Source of the DNA: Heloderma charlesbogerti
Taxonomy: Eukaryota > Chordata > Lepidosauria > Squamata > Helodermatidae
Length of the DNA stretch: 64,000 nucleotides
Assembly: GCA_026122225.1 (NCBI GenBank)
Contig: JANEZZ010001492.1
Span: 558,001 to 622,000 of the forward strand
Reading direction: 5' to 3'
Positions 46,960-59,229 of this stretch are shown piece by piece. Under the pieces are notes generated by a model. That model ran no database searches. It saw only the letters and a list, made by a program, of their open reading frames with translations, and was not told where the DNA came from. The position numbers and the translations under genes were made by a program. Position 1 is the stretch's first letter. Each line of letters starts with the position of its first letter.

Positions 46960-48055
46960 GCTGGGAATGGGATACGAGGAGCTCCTTTCAGAAGGAGGAG
47001 GGATAACCTCTCCAAATTTGCATGTCCTTTTTTTTTTTTTTAAAGCAAACACCGAAAACCAACGGTCACTGTGAGACCACAAATTCCAACGAATTTATTC
47101 TGAAGCGGGATTGCCATTTGGGTTCAGCGGACCTCGAATGTTCTAGAATGAGACAAAGGTGGCCGTGTTGACCCATGAAAAATTGCAAACCCGCACTGCT
47201 TGTATTAAGCCAACCAAAATATCACCCACAAATGTGCAAGCTTTCGAGATCTCTTGATCTCTTCTCCAGGCAAAATGCTAGAAAAGGCAGGTTGCCCCCC
47301 CCCCTTTTCAAAGCATCTTGCGTGATGAAGAGAAATGGAGATCTTGAAAGCTTGCATAGTTTTTGTGATTTTTAAAATAAGTGACCCTCAGTCTCTGTTG
47401 ATTTCTCTAGTGTCCAAGGTTAAATAATAATTTACATCACATTTTTAAATTAGAATGCTTTACAAACTTTGTGCCTGTCATGTCACTATATTTCCCATTT
47501 TACAGATCAGGCGCATTGATGCTGGGAACAGTATGTCATTGCTCAAAAGAGAGATGCTGAGTCTCAAATTTGCCTGGAAGATGCATTGCCTGATCCTCAA
47601 GCGCTGACCAATAAATTCCAGATGTGTGGTAGTTGCTCCTCAGTGTTTATGAAAAATGTATGCTGTACATACACAGAGGCTTCCAGGGCTAAGAATAAGT
47701 ATCTCTTGGCCAAGGCTACATAATCAACCCGTTACCTAGGTCATCTCTAAGGCGTAAGTTTAGGTCCCTTAGATCCAACTATATGCCTTTAAGCGCTGGA
47801 TACGAGGCAGAAATTTAGCAGATAAGAGCTTTTGCATTTACTGAGATGAAGTGATGACATCAGATTCACCTATCCATCAAGCTGGGATAGGCACAGGAGC
47901 AGAAACAGAAACCTCAGAGGAATGAAGAGTTGGGATATGGCATTACCTCACACAAGTAAAAAATGTGAGAATCTCAGTGGAATAAATGGCAACTGGTTAT
48001 ATTTTGTTACTGCAGAATGTGCCATTGTTCTAGTTGGAAAAGTCAACTTTTCTCT
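46960..48055. other. Intergenic; no gene seen
   Basis: Contains a repeat fragment at about 47,195-47,310 (GCAAGCTTTCGAGATCTCTT), also seen at 46,340-46,400, 57,690-57,830 and 58,320-58,440. Otherwise nothing that I can assign. Confidence 0.5.
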
Positions 48056-48059
48056 TTAC

Positions 48060-49042
48060 CCATCCACGCTGCAAATCAGAATCTCTTCAAACTGGGAGAA
48101 CGGGCATCTAAATGGCAAATGTGGTTCAGTGTAAGCAAGTGTAAAGTGATGCACACTGGGGCAAAAAATCTCAAATTCAAATACAGCCTGATGGGATCTC
48201 TGAGCTAGTGGTGACCTACCAGGAAAGAGATCTTGGGGTTGTGGTGGACAGCTCAATGAAGATGTCAACCCAAGGTGTGACTGCTGTAAAAAAGGCAAAC
48301 TCTATATTAGGCATAATTTGAAAAGGAATTGAGAATAAAACTGCCAATATCATACCGCCCCTATACAAATCTATGATGCTGCCACACTTGGAATACTGTG
48401 TCCAGTTCTGGTCACCACACCTAAAAAAATATATTGTAGAGCTGGAAGAAGTGCAGAAAAGGCAACTAAAATGATCAAGGGGCTGGAGCATCTCCCCTAT
48501 GAGAAAAGGTTATAACAGCTGGGATTGTTTAGCTTGGAAAAAAGGAAGGTAAGGGGAGACATGATAGAGGTGTACAAAATTATGCATGGTGTGGAGAATG
48601 TGGATAGGGAGATCTTTTTTCCCCTCTCCCAATATACTAGAATCTGGGAACATCCCATGAAGCTGATTTGTGGGAGATTAAGGACAGATAAAAGGAGGTA
48701 CTTCTTCACACAGTGCATGGTTAAACTATAGAATTTGGTACCAGAAGATGTAGTGATGGCCACCAATTTGGATGGCTTTAAAAGGGTGTTGGACAAAGTC
48801 CTGGAGGAAAAGCTATCAATGGCTACTAGTCCTGATGACTATGGTACCTGATGGTACCTCCAGTACCAGAGGCAGTGAGCCTATGTACACCAATTGCTGG
48901 GGAACATGGGTGGGAGGGTGCTGTTGCTTATGTCCTGCTTGAGCATTCCCAGCCAACAGCTGGTTGGCCACTGTGTGATCAGAATTCTGGACTAGATGGA
49001 CCCTTGGTCTGATCCAGCATGGCTCTTCTTATGTTCTTATGT
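48060..49042 (+). mobile_element. CR1-type LINE 3' fragment, about 1 kb
   Basis: Encodes the reverse-transcriptase C-terminus in broken frames: [96 protein letters not shown]. The 3' end has CTAGATGGACCCTTGGTCTG, CAGCATGGCTCTTCTTATG and a repeat of TTCTTATG. It is the reference copy for the other CR1 tails of this window. Confidence 0.93.
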
Positions 49043-49868
49043 TCTCTGCAATTTCAAAGCCTGTGGTCCACATGCTCCTGTGTGCAACCTCCAATATTTA
49101 CATAGTGCAATTTTCTGGCTATAGAGACAGAAAATTTAACCCTTATTGAAAGGAGGTGTCTCAATAAACTGGTGGATTATGGGTCCTTACGCTAAATACA
49201 ATGTGAATATTTAGAGTAATGTTCAAAAATGTTCTGTTCTGAAATATATCCTCCGCGCTGCAAGTACATTTCTAATTGGGTCACAAAGCGACAAGCCCTA
49301 TTCCCATAATTCTGGGTATGTGCAGGCAAATTGTGGCAACTTGGTAGCAGGAGTTACTCTGCACATGCTCAGAGGTGTTTGTTTTTACTTTTTCACATGT
49401 GCCATGAAAGTGGGTTTGGGAACTGCTACTGTACACTGTTGAGCATTGACTTAAGTTAAGCTTTGGAGGGAACTGCGGAAGGCCAGATGATAAGGTTAAG
49501 GTGCTGTGGCTATTCACTGTGTGTCTGCCAGGGTAGCTTCTCCTTACCCTCTGATGTGATAGTACAAAGCAGTTTTCATTCATAGGAGATTGCCACTGAG
49601 CAGAGACATCATAGCTCATTGCAACCATGTGATTGCATCTCAAAGGGACAATCAAAGGGACCTGCTTGGCATGCTCCGAAGCACCTGTACAACCTGGCAA
49701 TGCCTCCAACTGTCCTCAGGGAGGCAGTTGCATGTGATGGGTTGGATACTGTGCAATTGCTGAAATAGCTGCTGGTTCAGGTGTTATGTCACCCATGGTA
49801 TCACAGGCATGCTGTGGCTGAGAAACAGCTTGAGATGCGTTCCGTGGAGGTGCTTTGGAAAGGGTGAA

Positions 49869-49905
49869 AACTACTACTACTACTACTACTACTACAACAA
49901 CAAAT
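49869..49905 (+). repeat. (ACT)n/(ACA)n microsatellite
   Basis: About nine CTA/ACT units followed by ACAACAACA. Simple-sequence DNA. Confidence 0.9.
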
Positions 49906-50009
49906 AGAATAATCACACTGGATGACTTCTTCCCCTAAAGGTTGCTTGTCACTTTTCTTTTTGTTCATTTCCCATGCCTGGCCCATAAACTGATTCTTAT
50001 ATATTCCTC

Positions 50010-50512
50010 ATGTTTAGTATGTGCTTGTTATTTCTAGTGCCACAGGTCACTTCTGGATTGCACTCTTAAATCTCAACAGTGGGTGACAGTACTCTTCTAC
50101 CTAATATGCTTAAGCTCAGTTTTCATGTTGATTTTTTTGATGTGGCAAAACATCCACAAGAGGACTTTATTTCATCATTTTTGTGTGGTGAAACTTACTC
50201 CAGAATTTGACTTTGTGGAAGGCCTCCCGCCTTGGTATGCGAGAGGTGCTAGTTAAAATCCTATGTCTCCACCCAGGTCTTCCTTGACCAATTGTGCTGC
50301 CCAGTTTGTTTGTTATTACTTGTCTGATTTTAGATGTTTTAATTGAAGACATTTTTTAAAAAATGTTTTTAACAGAGACAATTTCTAATTTTTTAAATGT
50401 TTTAACTGTCATCATTTTGTATTTTAAACTTTTATGCTGTAAACCGCTTCAAGATGCCTTTTTACATATAGTCAAGCAGACTATAAATTGATTAAATAAA
50501 TAAATGGTGAGA
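50010..50512 (+). mobile_element. CR1/L2-type LINE 3' fragment
   Basis: The terminal part reads GCTGTAAACCGCTTCAAGAT, GCAGACTATAAATTGATTAA and then ATAAATAAAT, the usual tail of an L2/CR1 LINE. The upstream part is decayed and its border is approximate. Confidence 0.65.
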
Positions 50513-50989
50513 TAGGATAATTCTTAACCTTGTTTCAGAAAATACATTTTCAATGGTGGCAAATTTTGATCTGGCCACAAGGGGGCATACTCAGATGAAA
50601 GTTTGTAAATTTTGTAGACGTGTGTGGGGCAAAGCCTGCAGGGGGAGGGGGGAATAATCTCATGGTTTCTTCCCAAGATTAGATGTGTGAATCAAGGTAT
50701 CTCCCCATGGGCTGGCTGGATAATTAGAAGGTTCTAGATATTCACAGCCACTGCAAATCAAATGACATAATTTATCTTTACTCTTTAAAGAATCTATGCT
50801 TTCGAAACGAGTCATTCCCCTAACCGTGGGGTGGGGGTGCGGAATTGCTAGAGAGACCCACTTTGGAACTTTGGGCCCCTCCTCTCCATATACAATGAGA
50901 GAGTTAGACTTGCTTTCAGGGTGCTGAGGGGAGGAATAGATTTCCAGGGTCCCATCCGCCTAACCTCTCCTTCCCTGAATGCACTGCCA

Positions 50990-51620
50990 TGCTAAAGCAT
51001 TTAATTTAATTTTTTTTTAAACAAAAGCAATTACAGAAAAGTGCAAATCCAATGCATGACATTTAACACTTGGCTGTGGCAGCCGAGCTGCGCTTAAATG
51101 GGGGCCTTTTCTGCAGAACAACAAGAGCCAAAAGGCCTTGTGTCGTGGAGTAATGTAAGACACAATCTCGCCTGAAAATGCACAATGAATCGGGAAGGAT
51201 TTATGTAATTAATTGACCAGTCTTAACCTGTTATCGTGATGTAAGGAATTTGGAACTCATTAATTTGGGCTCTGACAGATTTCATATTAGAGCTGGCAAA
51301 TATGGATTGAGCTTCTTATTCATGTAGCAGCTGGAATTTCTATGACAGTGAGGATTAGTGAAGAAGACCTATTGCTGGAGTCAAACTGCCTCTTTTGTAA
51401 TCAGCCGCCCTGCTCTGCATTAAAGGGATAATGGGAAAATAGAAGCAGTGGGGGGAAGGGAGAGAGCCCTGCCGGTAGAGGAGAGGACAGCAGTTTTGCT
51501 CACTCTGCTAATATTTATATTGAGCGCCCATTTTTGCAGTTGAATGAAAACATTAATTGCAATCATAAAGTGAGAGGGACTCTTCTGCAGACAAAAGGAG
51601 AGGAGAAGCGGCATCCTTGG
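50990..51620. promoter_or_regulatory. Candidate conserved noncoding element
   Basis: A 0.6-kb repeat-free, mostly AT-rich block unlike its neighbours. It holds homeodomain-type cores: TAATTAATTG at about 51,207, CATTAATTT at about 51,258, ATTAATTGCAATCA at about 51,552. Also present are an octamer-like ATGCAAATC-type core (GTGCAAATCC near 51,040) and TTATTCATG. No open frame and no transposon signature are present. The texture (long, complex, low CpG, dense in TAAT) is that of deeply conserved developmental enhancers. The position downstream of SNX10, on the side that leads to SKAP2 and HOXA in other amniotes, is compatible with a long-range enhancer. Conservation was not tested. Confidence 0.45.
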
Positions 51621-52224
51621 GGCTTCGTATCATTGCCCAGCCTGGTTTTGTTTCTCCCCCTTTTAAGTATACAGTTTTGAGGATCATCATTTTTCATTGA
51701 AATCGTAGCCTCGGAGAAGCAAAGAAACCTTCGGCTCAGGAGGACCAAACACATGCAATTGGCATAATTGTTGAATAAGGCACATGTACATATACAATAA
51801 TGTATGACCTTTTGAGGGGAGGAGTGCATATGTGCTAAGAGACTGAGGGTGTCTACATGGGATGCAGAGAACCCCATTCTTCAACAGCTGGGCCACAATC
51901 AAGATCAAGCTTACTGAACCCCTTCCTAGCCCCACTGTCCCTGGATGGCTACTATGTTTCTTTATGATTCCATGGATATGCAGACAGTCTTAAAATATCC
52001 ATTGCATAGAAAGAGGCATGGCTATCTAAGGGTGCTGCCATATTTCTTGGTGTGGTGGCTTTTTTTAAAAAAAACCTCTGTGCATATATGTATATATGCA
52101 ATATCATTTTTTTAAAAACCCACACAATATTTGTCAGCAGTTGGGGAGCCTGCTACTGAAAACAAACCAGTGCAAGAAACTGGGAAAGGACCTAAAGTAT
52201 AAGGCAATTCAGAGGATGGGACTG

Positions 52225-52432
52225 GCTAGCTTGCCAAGGAAATTGAGTAACATGGACATAAAGCACACTTGAAGCCTAATATATATAAATTCGCAAGTTA
52301 CAACCACTTCTTCACATAGCGCGTAGTTAAACTATGGAATTCACTTCCATAAGAAGTAGTGATTGCCACCAACACAGATGGCTTTAAAAGGGCATTGAGC
52401 AAATTCATGGGGAATAAATGACTACTAGTAAT
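52225..52432 (+). mobile_element. CR1-type LINE fragment
   Basis: Contains AACCACTTCTTCACATAGCG, GTAGTTAAACTATGGAATTC and GATGGCTTTAAAAGGGCATT, the region found at 48,690-48,800 in the reference copy (CTTCACACAGTGCATGGTTA, GGCTTTAAAAGGGTGTTGGA). Cut off on the right by another LINE. Confidence 0.85.
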
Positions 52433-52439
52433 GATTTCT

Positions 52440-52998
52440 TCCTTTTATTTACTTGGATATTTATAAACCACCTGTCATCCAAAGATATAAGGAGGATGAA
52501 CAATAAATATGTAATAAAAAAGAATAAAACAATAACAGGCAGTAAAACAAATCATAAAACAGAAAAAAAATTGATCTGGCACCAAAATGATTGCAAGGCT
52601 GGCAACAGTCACACCTCCATGGGGAGAGTGTTCTACAAACGGTGCCACAACAGAGAAGGCTCTTCCCCTAATCATCATACAATGGGTGGGAGGCCCCTTG
52701 AGGAGAATCTCCACTGCAGGTCTGAAGGCATGGGCGGGCTGGTATAGGGAGAGGTGTTCCTTCGGGGTATTTGGGTCCCAAGCCATCTGAGGCTTTATAG
52801 GTAAGCACCAGCACCTTGAATTGGGCACCAAAAGCAAATAGGAAGCCAAATGCAGCTGCCTTAGGATCGGTGTGATATGACCTAATCTGGCAGCACCCAT
52901 TAACAAGCTAACAGCTGCATTCTGCACTAGCTGAAGCTTCAGGGTCAGTGTCAAGGGTAGTCCCATGTACAACGGATTACATGTGCAGATTACTGTAG
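52440..52998 (-). mobile_element. CR1/L3-type LINE 3' fragment, inverted
   Basis: The minus strand encodes reverse-transcriptase C-terminal motifs: YMGLPLTLTLKLQLVQNAA, HITPILRQLHLASY and EKHLSLYQ-like and RGRAFSVVAP-W in one mostly open frame (52,475-52,972). The 3' end is TTTATAAATATCCAAGTAAA-like. It is homologous to positions 100-400 of the window. Confidence 0.9.
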
Positions 52999-53119
52999 TC
53001 CACTCTAAATCAAAGTAACCAAGTATCTAATATTTGAGAGTGGCTAGAATTTCTTGATTGGAACAACGACATCAACAACAACAAAAGGTGGACTGAAAAT
53101 GGTGAGAGATTCACGGTGC

Positions 53120-53205
53120 AATACTATAACAGGTCTCTCTGAAGACTGTTCCATTGAGTTCAATGAAGCTTACTCCCAGGAAAGTGGTTATAGGATTGCA
53201 GCCTT
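53120..53205. repeat. Dispersed about 90-bp repeat
   Basis: CCATTGAGTTCAATGAAGCT, TACTCCCAGGAAAGTGGTTA and TAGGATTGCAGCC, as in the SNX10 3'UTR repeats. Confidence 0.75.
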
Positions 53206-53209
53206 AGTG

Positions 53210-54350
53210 GGTAATGTGCCTTCTAAGGATTGGCACAAGACTGACCACAAAAGAGTTCATTGTGATCCTTTTGAAGGGAAGTGAGATAAAGATTGACATA
53301 TTCCTACAGAGTAACTTATCCTGCATGGGGAATAAGTGTCATTGTTGCTGTCATTCAGGAACTAATTGCTTTCGATGACCTCCATACAACAAAGTGTTAA
53401 CATTTTGGATGTATAGAAATAAATATCTTTACTGCTAAGATTTTTGTTTTGTTGTGTATTGTATTTGGGACAGTGGAAGCAGAAAGTGCCAGTTTAATTC
53501 TTGTGCTAAAAAGCACCTAAAATAATTGAAGAGATTTTGATACAAGGCAAAAAACTGAAAAACTGTTTTGGATGGTATAGACATCAAGTGTTAACGAACA
53601 CATGTTAGGTGAACTCCAATAGTTCCCCCCCCTTTTTTTTTTTTACTTCTGGACTGCAGTTCTATGACATTAGACTTTTCTCATGCTGCTCATATCTATT
53701 AATCTTAGAAAATGGGCTACGTATGGAAGATGATCAAGGTGAGAAAGACACTGAGATGCGAGCTGTGGACTTGTCGGTCTTCATGTAACAAGTGGGGCCT
53801 GCAGCAAAGTATTGCAGTGTATTGTTGCTCCCTGTTTCCCTGCCTAGAGCTGAAGAAAGCCTCCTCTTCCCTCCACCCGCATTAACTCAGTTTGGATGGC
53901 TAGTCCTAGCGCTGCTGCTCGCAGTCATCCTTTTCCCAGATCAGCTGATCAGCTTTATGGGCGGAAGCTGTACAGCGCATGTGACCCACAGGCTATAGGT
54001 TGAGCACCCCGTCCTTACAGGAGTGCTCCTGTTCAGGATGCCAGCCAGCCATACCTTCCTCCAGGATTTGATGTTATGATACATTTAACTGAAATCCAAA
54101 CAGAATGAAGGGCCGCATATAAATACTTTCAATAAATAAATAATCATCCATGTCCCTGAGGCTGGAACACTAGCTTAGTGTGAAGGAGAAACATTGGTGT
54201 TTTTTTTTTGTTATGTAAATGTAGATGGTGTTAATGTAGATAGGTTTGTCTAAAGGATGGGGTGGGGCAGGGTGGGGGAAGACCTATTAGTGATGGGGAT
54301 AATGATTGCTCATTCCAGGGAAAGGGAACTACCTCTGTACATATGTAAAT
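53210..54350. other. Intergenic; no gene seen
   Basis: No supported gene, exon or named repeat. It ends at the target site of the BovB insertion. Confidence 0.5.
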
Positions 54351-54365
54351 AGGTAACCATGAATC

Positions 54366-57300
54366 CCCTTCATGGATCACTGCCTTGTTGTGGCGAAGGG
54401 GCTTGCGTAACTCAGTGAAGCCATAAGCTATGCCATGCAGGGCCACCCAAGACGGACAGGTCATGGCAGAGAGTTCTGACAAAATGTGGTCCACTGGAGA
54501 AGGAAATGGCAACCCACTCCAGTATTCTTGCCAAGAAAACCCCATGGAACGTATCACAAGGCTAAAAGAGATGACGCCGGAAGATGAGCCCCTCAGGTCG
54601 GAAGATGTCCAATATACTACTGGGGAAGAGCAGAGGGTATTTCCAAGTAGCGCCAGAAAAAGTGAAGTGGCTGGGCCAAAGCTGAAAGGACACTCAGCTG
54701 TGGATGTGTCTGGTGGTGAAAAGAAAATCCGATGCTGTAAAGAATAATATTGTTTAGGAACCTGGAATGTAAGATCAATGAATCAAGGTAAGCTGGGGTG
54801 GTCAAACATGAGATGGCAAGATTGAACATCGACATCTTGGGAATCAGCGAACTAAAATGGACAAGCATGGGCGAATTTAATTCAGGTGACCATCACATCT
54901 ACTACTGTGGGCGAGAATCCCTTAGAAGAAATGGAGTAGCACTCATAGTCAACAAAAGGGTGGGAAAAGCAGTACTGGGGCACAATCTTAAAAATGATAG
55001 AATGATCTCAGTACGAATCCAAGGCAAACCATTCAACATCACAGTAATTCAAGTCTATGCCCCAACCACTGAGTGCCGAAGAAGCTGAGGTTGATCGGTT
55101 CTATGAAGACCTACAACACCTTCTAGAACTAACACCAACAAAAGATGTCCTCTTCATCATAGGGGATTGGAATGCTAAAGTAGGAAGTCAAGAAATCACC
55201 GGGATAACAGGCAAGCATGGCCTTGGTGTACAAAATGAAGCAGGACAAAGGCTAATAGAGTTTTGCCAAGAGAACACACTGATCATAGCAAACACACTTT
55301 TCCAACAGCACAAGAGGTGACCCTACACATGGACATCACCAGTGGTCAATATCGAAATCAGATTGATTATGTCCTTTGCAGCCAAAGACGGAGAAGCTCT
55401 ATACAGTCAGTAAAAAGACCTGGAGCTGACTGTGGCTCAGATCATGAGCTGCTTCTTGCAAAATTTCGGCTTAAATTGAAGAATGTAGGGAAAACCACTA
55501 AACCATTCAGGTATGACCTAAATCATATCCCTGATGAATATACAGTGGAGGTGAGGAATAGATTTCAGGGATTCGACCTGATAGACAGAGTGCCTGAGGA
55601 ACTATGGACGGAGGTCTGTAACATTGTTCAGGAGGCAGCAACTCAATCCATCCCAAAGAAAAAGAAATGCAAGAAAGTAAAGTGGCTGTCTGATGAGGCT
55701 TTACAAGTAGCTGAGGAAAGAAGGGAAGCAAAAAGCAAGGGAGAAAGGGGAAGATATACCCAACTGAATGCAGAGTTCCAGAGAATAGCAAGGAGAGACA
55801 AGAAGGCCTTGTTAAATGAACAATGCAAAGAAATCGAGGAAAACAACAGAATGGGAAAGACTAGAGATCTCTTCAAGAAAATTGGAGATCTCATGGGAAC
55901 GTTTTGTGCAAAGACGGGCATGCTAAAGGACAAAGAAGGCAGGGACCTAACAGAAGCAGATGAGATTAAGAAGAGGTGGAAAGAATACACAGAAGAACTA
56001 TACAGGAAAGATCTGAATGTCCCTGATAGCCATGATAGTGCGGTCACTGAACTTGAGCCGGACATCCTAGAGAGTGAAGTCAAGTGGGCCTTAGGAAGCA
56101 TTACTAACAACAAAGTTAGCAGAGATGACAGTATTCCAGCTGAGCTATTTAAGATCCTAAAAGATGATGCTGTTAAAGTGCTGCACTCAATATGCCAACA
56201 AATTTGGAACACTCAACAGTGGCCACAAGACTGGAAAAGGTCAGTTTACATTCCAATTCCAAAGAAGGGCAATGCCAAAGAGTGTTCAAACTACCGTACA
56301 ATTGCGCTCATTTCACATGCCAGCAAGGTGATGCTCAAAATCCTACAAGCTCGGCTTCAGCAGTATGTGAACTGAGAACTACCGGAAGTACAAGCTGGGT
56401 TTCGAAGAGGCAGAGGAACTAGAGATCAAATCGCCAACTTCTGCTGGATCATGGAGAAAGCAAGAGAATTCCAGAAAAACGTCTATTTCTGCTTCATTGA
56501 CTACGCTAAAGCCGTTGATTGTGTGGATCACAACAAATTGTGGCAAATTGTGAAAGAGATGGGAGTACCAGACCACCTTACCTGTCTCCTGAGTAACCTG
56601 TATGAGGGTCAAGAAGCAACAGTAAGAACCGGATATGGTCCGATTGGTTCCAAATTGGGAAAGGAGTACGACAAGGCTGTATATTGTCGCCCTGCTTATT
56701 TAACTTATATGCAGAGTACATTATGAGAAACGCGGGCTGGATGAATCACAGGTCGGAATTAAGATTCCCAGTAGAATTATCAACAACCTCAGCCACGCAG
56801 ATGATACCACCCTAATGGCAGAAAGTGAAGAGGATCTCAAGAGCCTCTTGTTGAGGGTGAAAGAGGAGAGTGCAAAAGCTGGTTTGAAACTCAACATTAA
56901 AAAAACGAAGATCATGGCATCTGGCCCCATCACTTCCTGGAATATAGAAGGGGAAGAAATGGAAGCAGTGACAGATTTTATTTTCTTGGGCTCCAAGATC
57001 ACCGCAGACGGTGACTGTAGCCATGAAATTAAAAGACGCTTGCTCCTTGGGAGGAAAGCTATGGCAAACCTAGACAGCATAGTAAGAAGCAGAGACATCA
57101 CCTTGCCAACAAAGGTCCATCTAATCAAAGCTATGGTTTTCCCAGTAGTAATGTATGGCTGTGAGAGCTAGACTATAAGGAAGGCTAAGTGCTGAAGAAT
57201 TGATGCTTTCGAACTGTGGTGCTGGAGAAGATTCTTACGAGTCCCCTGGACTGCAAGGAGGTCAAATCAGTCAATCCTAAAGGAAATCAGCCCTGAGTGC

Positions 57301-57571
57301 TCATTGGAAGGACAGATACTGAAGCTGAAGCTCAAATATTTTGGCCACCTAATGCGAAGAGAAAACTCTGGAAAAGCTCCTGATGCTGGGAAAGACTGAA
57401 GGCAAAAGGAGAAGGGGACGGCAGAGGATGAGATGGCTGAATAGCAACATTGATGCAATGAATATGGACTTGAGCACACTCTGGGAGAGAGCACAGGACA
57501 GGAAGGCCTGGCGTGCTATGGTCCATGGGGTCACGAAGAATCGGACATGACTGAACGACTGAACAACAACA
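54366..57571 (+). mobile_element. Full-length BovB (RTE) LINE, 3.2 kb, inactivated
   Basis: A complete RTE-BovB insertion bounded by the perfect 11-bp duplication AACCATGAATC (54,355-54,365 and 57,572-57,582). The 5' region has the BovB landmark GGATCACTGCCTTGTTGTGG. The endonuclease shows LGTWNVRSMNQ (about 54,757), DILGISELKW, VYAPTTE, FIIGDWNAKVGS (about 55,150-55,190) and, in another frame, RNQIDYVLCSQRRR and SDHELLLAKF. The reverse transcriptase shows WPQDWKRSVYIPIPKKGNA (about 56,220-56,275), NYRTIALISHASKVMLKIL, FRRGRGTRDQIANFCWIMEK and the catalytic motif SHADDTTLMAE at about 56,785-56,820, where YADD has become HADD. Disablements include stops near 55,318 and 56,373, a frame change near 56,660 and a TAG near 57,168. 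It cannot move by itself. Confidence 0.97.
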
Positions 57572-57574
57572 AAC

Positions 57575-58510
57575 CATGAATCACCATATACTTTTTGAAC
57601 TGGGACTAATCTGAATTTTCAGACAATGTGACTTCACCATTTAGTCACTTTTTCCCCCTCTGCCCCCCCCCCCCCGCTTTACAACATCTTGCCTGATGGA
57701 GAGATCTGGGATCTTGAAAGCTTGCACAATTTTTCAGGTGATCTTTTGACTGGTCTAATAAAGGTATTACCCCAACATGGATTTTGTAAATGTTCTTATG
57801 GTTAACACAGCTACCTTTGCTTTTTGCGTGAGACTTGGAGAATACCATATATAGCCATTCTACAGCAGGACTCTACAGTGGAAGAGGATTTTATACCACC
57901 AGAACCTGGGGCTTTATTCTCTGAGGGTTCATTGCCTCCAACTACTCGGTAATGCTACTGAAATTGGCTTCAATTGACTTTTGATACCTAGAACAGCATC
58001 TAAAATGATCTCCTGGATTGTTAATATAAAGACTGCCTAATTTCTCTCTGTGATGCACCGGCAAAAGAAGCTCAGGTGCTTCAACCAGGATGGAAAACAC
58101 TTCTGAGAATATCTGAGAATATATTCCCCCAATGGAGGATCCAACATCCCCCGACCCCTTCCCAGCAAAACTGGGCGTGGGAGCAGCAGGACCTTCCTGT
58201 AACCATCACATGACCTGCAGACTCCTCCCCGCATTAGTCCTCGCCTTGGGACTAATATGTGACTGCGTTATCTAGTCACCCTTTTTTCCTCTCATCCCCC
58301 CTCCTCCCACACACATTTGCCTTTTACAACATCTTGCCTGCTGAAGAGATCTGGGATCTCCAAAGCTTGTACAGTTTTTGGTGGTGATCTTTTGCATGGC
58401 CTAATAAAGGTATTACAGCAATATGGATTCTGTAAACTTTCTTACGGTTTTGCTTTCTTATGTTTTTGCTTGTCGACGTCGTGTTGTAATCTATCCATTT
58501 ATCTTCTTTC
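57575..58510. other. Intergenic; two copies of one dispersed repeat
   Basis: 57,690-57,830 and 58,325-58,450 are direct copies of one another: ACAACATCTTGCCTG, GAGATCTGGGATCT, AAGCTTG-AC, GTCTAATAAAGGTATTA and GGATTTTGTAAATGTTCTTA. The AATAAAG within them could act as a polyadenylation signal. I cannot name the family. A weaker relative is at 59,935-59,990. Confidence 0.6.
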
Positions 58511-58513
58511 ACA

Positions 58514-58855
58514 GGTGGAGCTGTACATCAGGAGGGAAGATTTCAGGCTTGGAGGATCTACTTTGTTTTTTACTAGAACCCTGAGATCCACTAAGCAGAG
58601 CCTGCTACAAAAGACATACACTTAGAATTAAAGAATTCTGAGCTCAGGAATTTGTTCTGAGTACCAGAACTGAACACCGCTCGCAGTCCTTCCACACAAA
58701 TATCCACTCCTGGTTTCTTCATTTCAGCAGTACAATTCAGAATGGGGGCAAGGGAGAGTCATTTTATTGCTGCTATTGAAATCCTTGCTAATCTACTTCA
58801 AATCACCCAGAGATTTATCAGTCGATCCAGATCTAGCTTTTGCCCACTACTGCTA
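58514..58855. mobile_element. Nonautonomous hAT-like element, second copy of the CAGGGGTGG family
   Basis: Shares internal blocks with 22,971-23,288 in order: ACAAAAGACATACACTTAGA, CAGTCCTTCCACACA, TCACCCAGAGATTTATCAG and GATCCAGATCTAGCTTTTGC. The ends are decayed (CAGGTGG and CCCACTACTG). Confidence 0.75.
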
Positions 58856-58903
58856 TGAGCTATCTAGAACTTGTCAGGGGGACAGACGTTCTTAGGAGAG
58901 AGG

Positions 58904-59221
58904 CAGTGCCGGCTCTTACGCAATCTCCCTTCGATGGGCTCCTTGCCTCAGTGAGTCTACCTTCTCTCCACCATTGTCACCAGCTGCTGTGGCTCCTCAA
59001 ACTCTTTCTCATCATTTGCATGCTTGACAGGCAAAGAGCCAAGGAGCACATAGGCAGTGGCACTTAACTGCTCTTCCTCACCACCTCTGTAGTCTGGGCC
59101 AGAGCAAGAGGCAGATAAAAAAAGCAGGGTGCAGTGGTGAAGAGCATTTGCCAGTGGGCCCCTGCTGGGGTGTGGGCCCTCCTCAGGTACCCCATCATGC
59201 CTACCCTTGATGCTGGCCCTG
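58904..59221 (-). mobile_element. Nonautonomous hAT element, second copy of the CAGKGCCAGC family
   Basis: Inverted relative to 16,975-17,327, with ends CAGTGCCGGCTC and GATGCTGGCCCTG. The internal GCCAGTGGGCCCCTGCTGGG and TGTGGGCCCTCCTCAGGTAC match the inverse of the first copy. The flanks GAGAGAGG and GAGAAGGA are compatible with a decayed 8-bp duplication. Confidence 0.85.
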
Positions 59222-59229
59222 GAGAAGGA

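Noticed and set aside
55263..56375. 370-codon open frame as a host gene
   Set aside because: It is the middle of a BovB polyprotein (endonuclease end and reverse-transcriptase start) within a bounded insertion.
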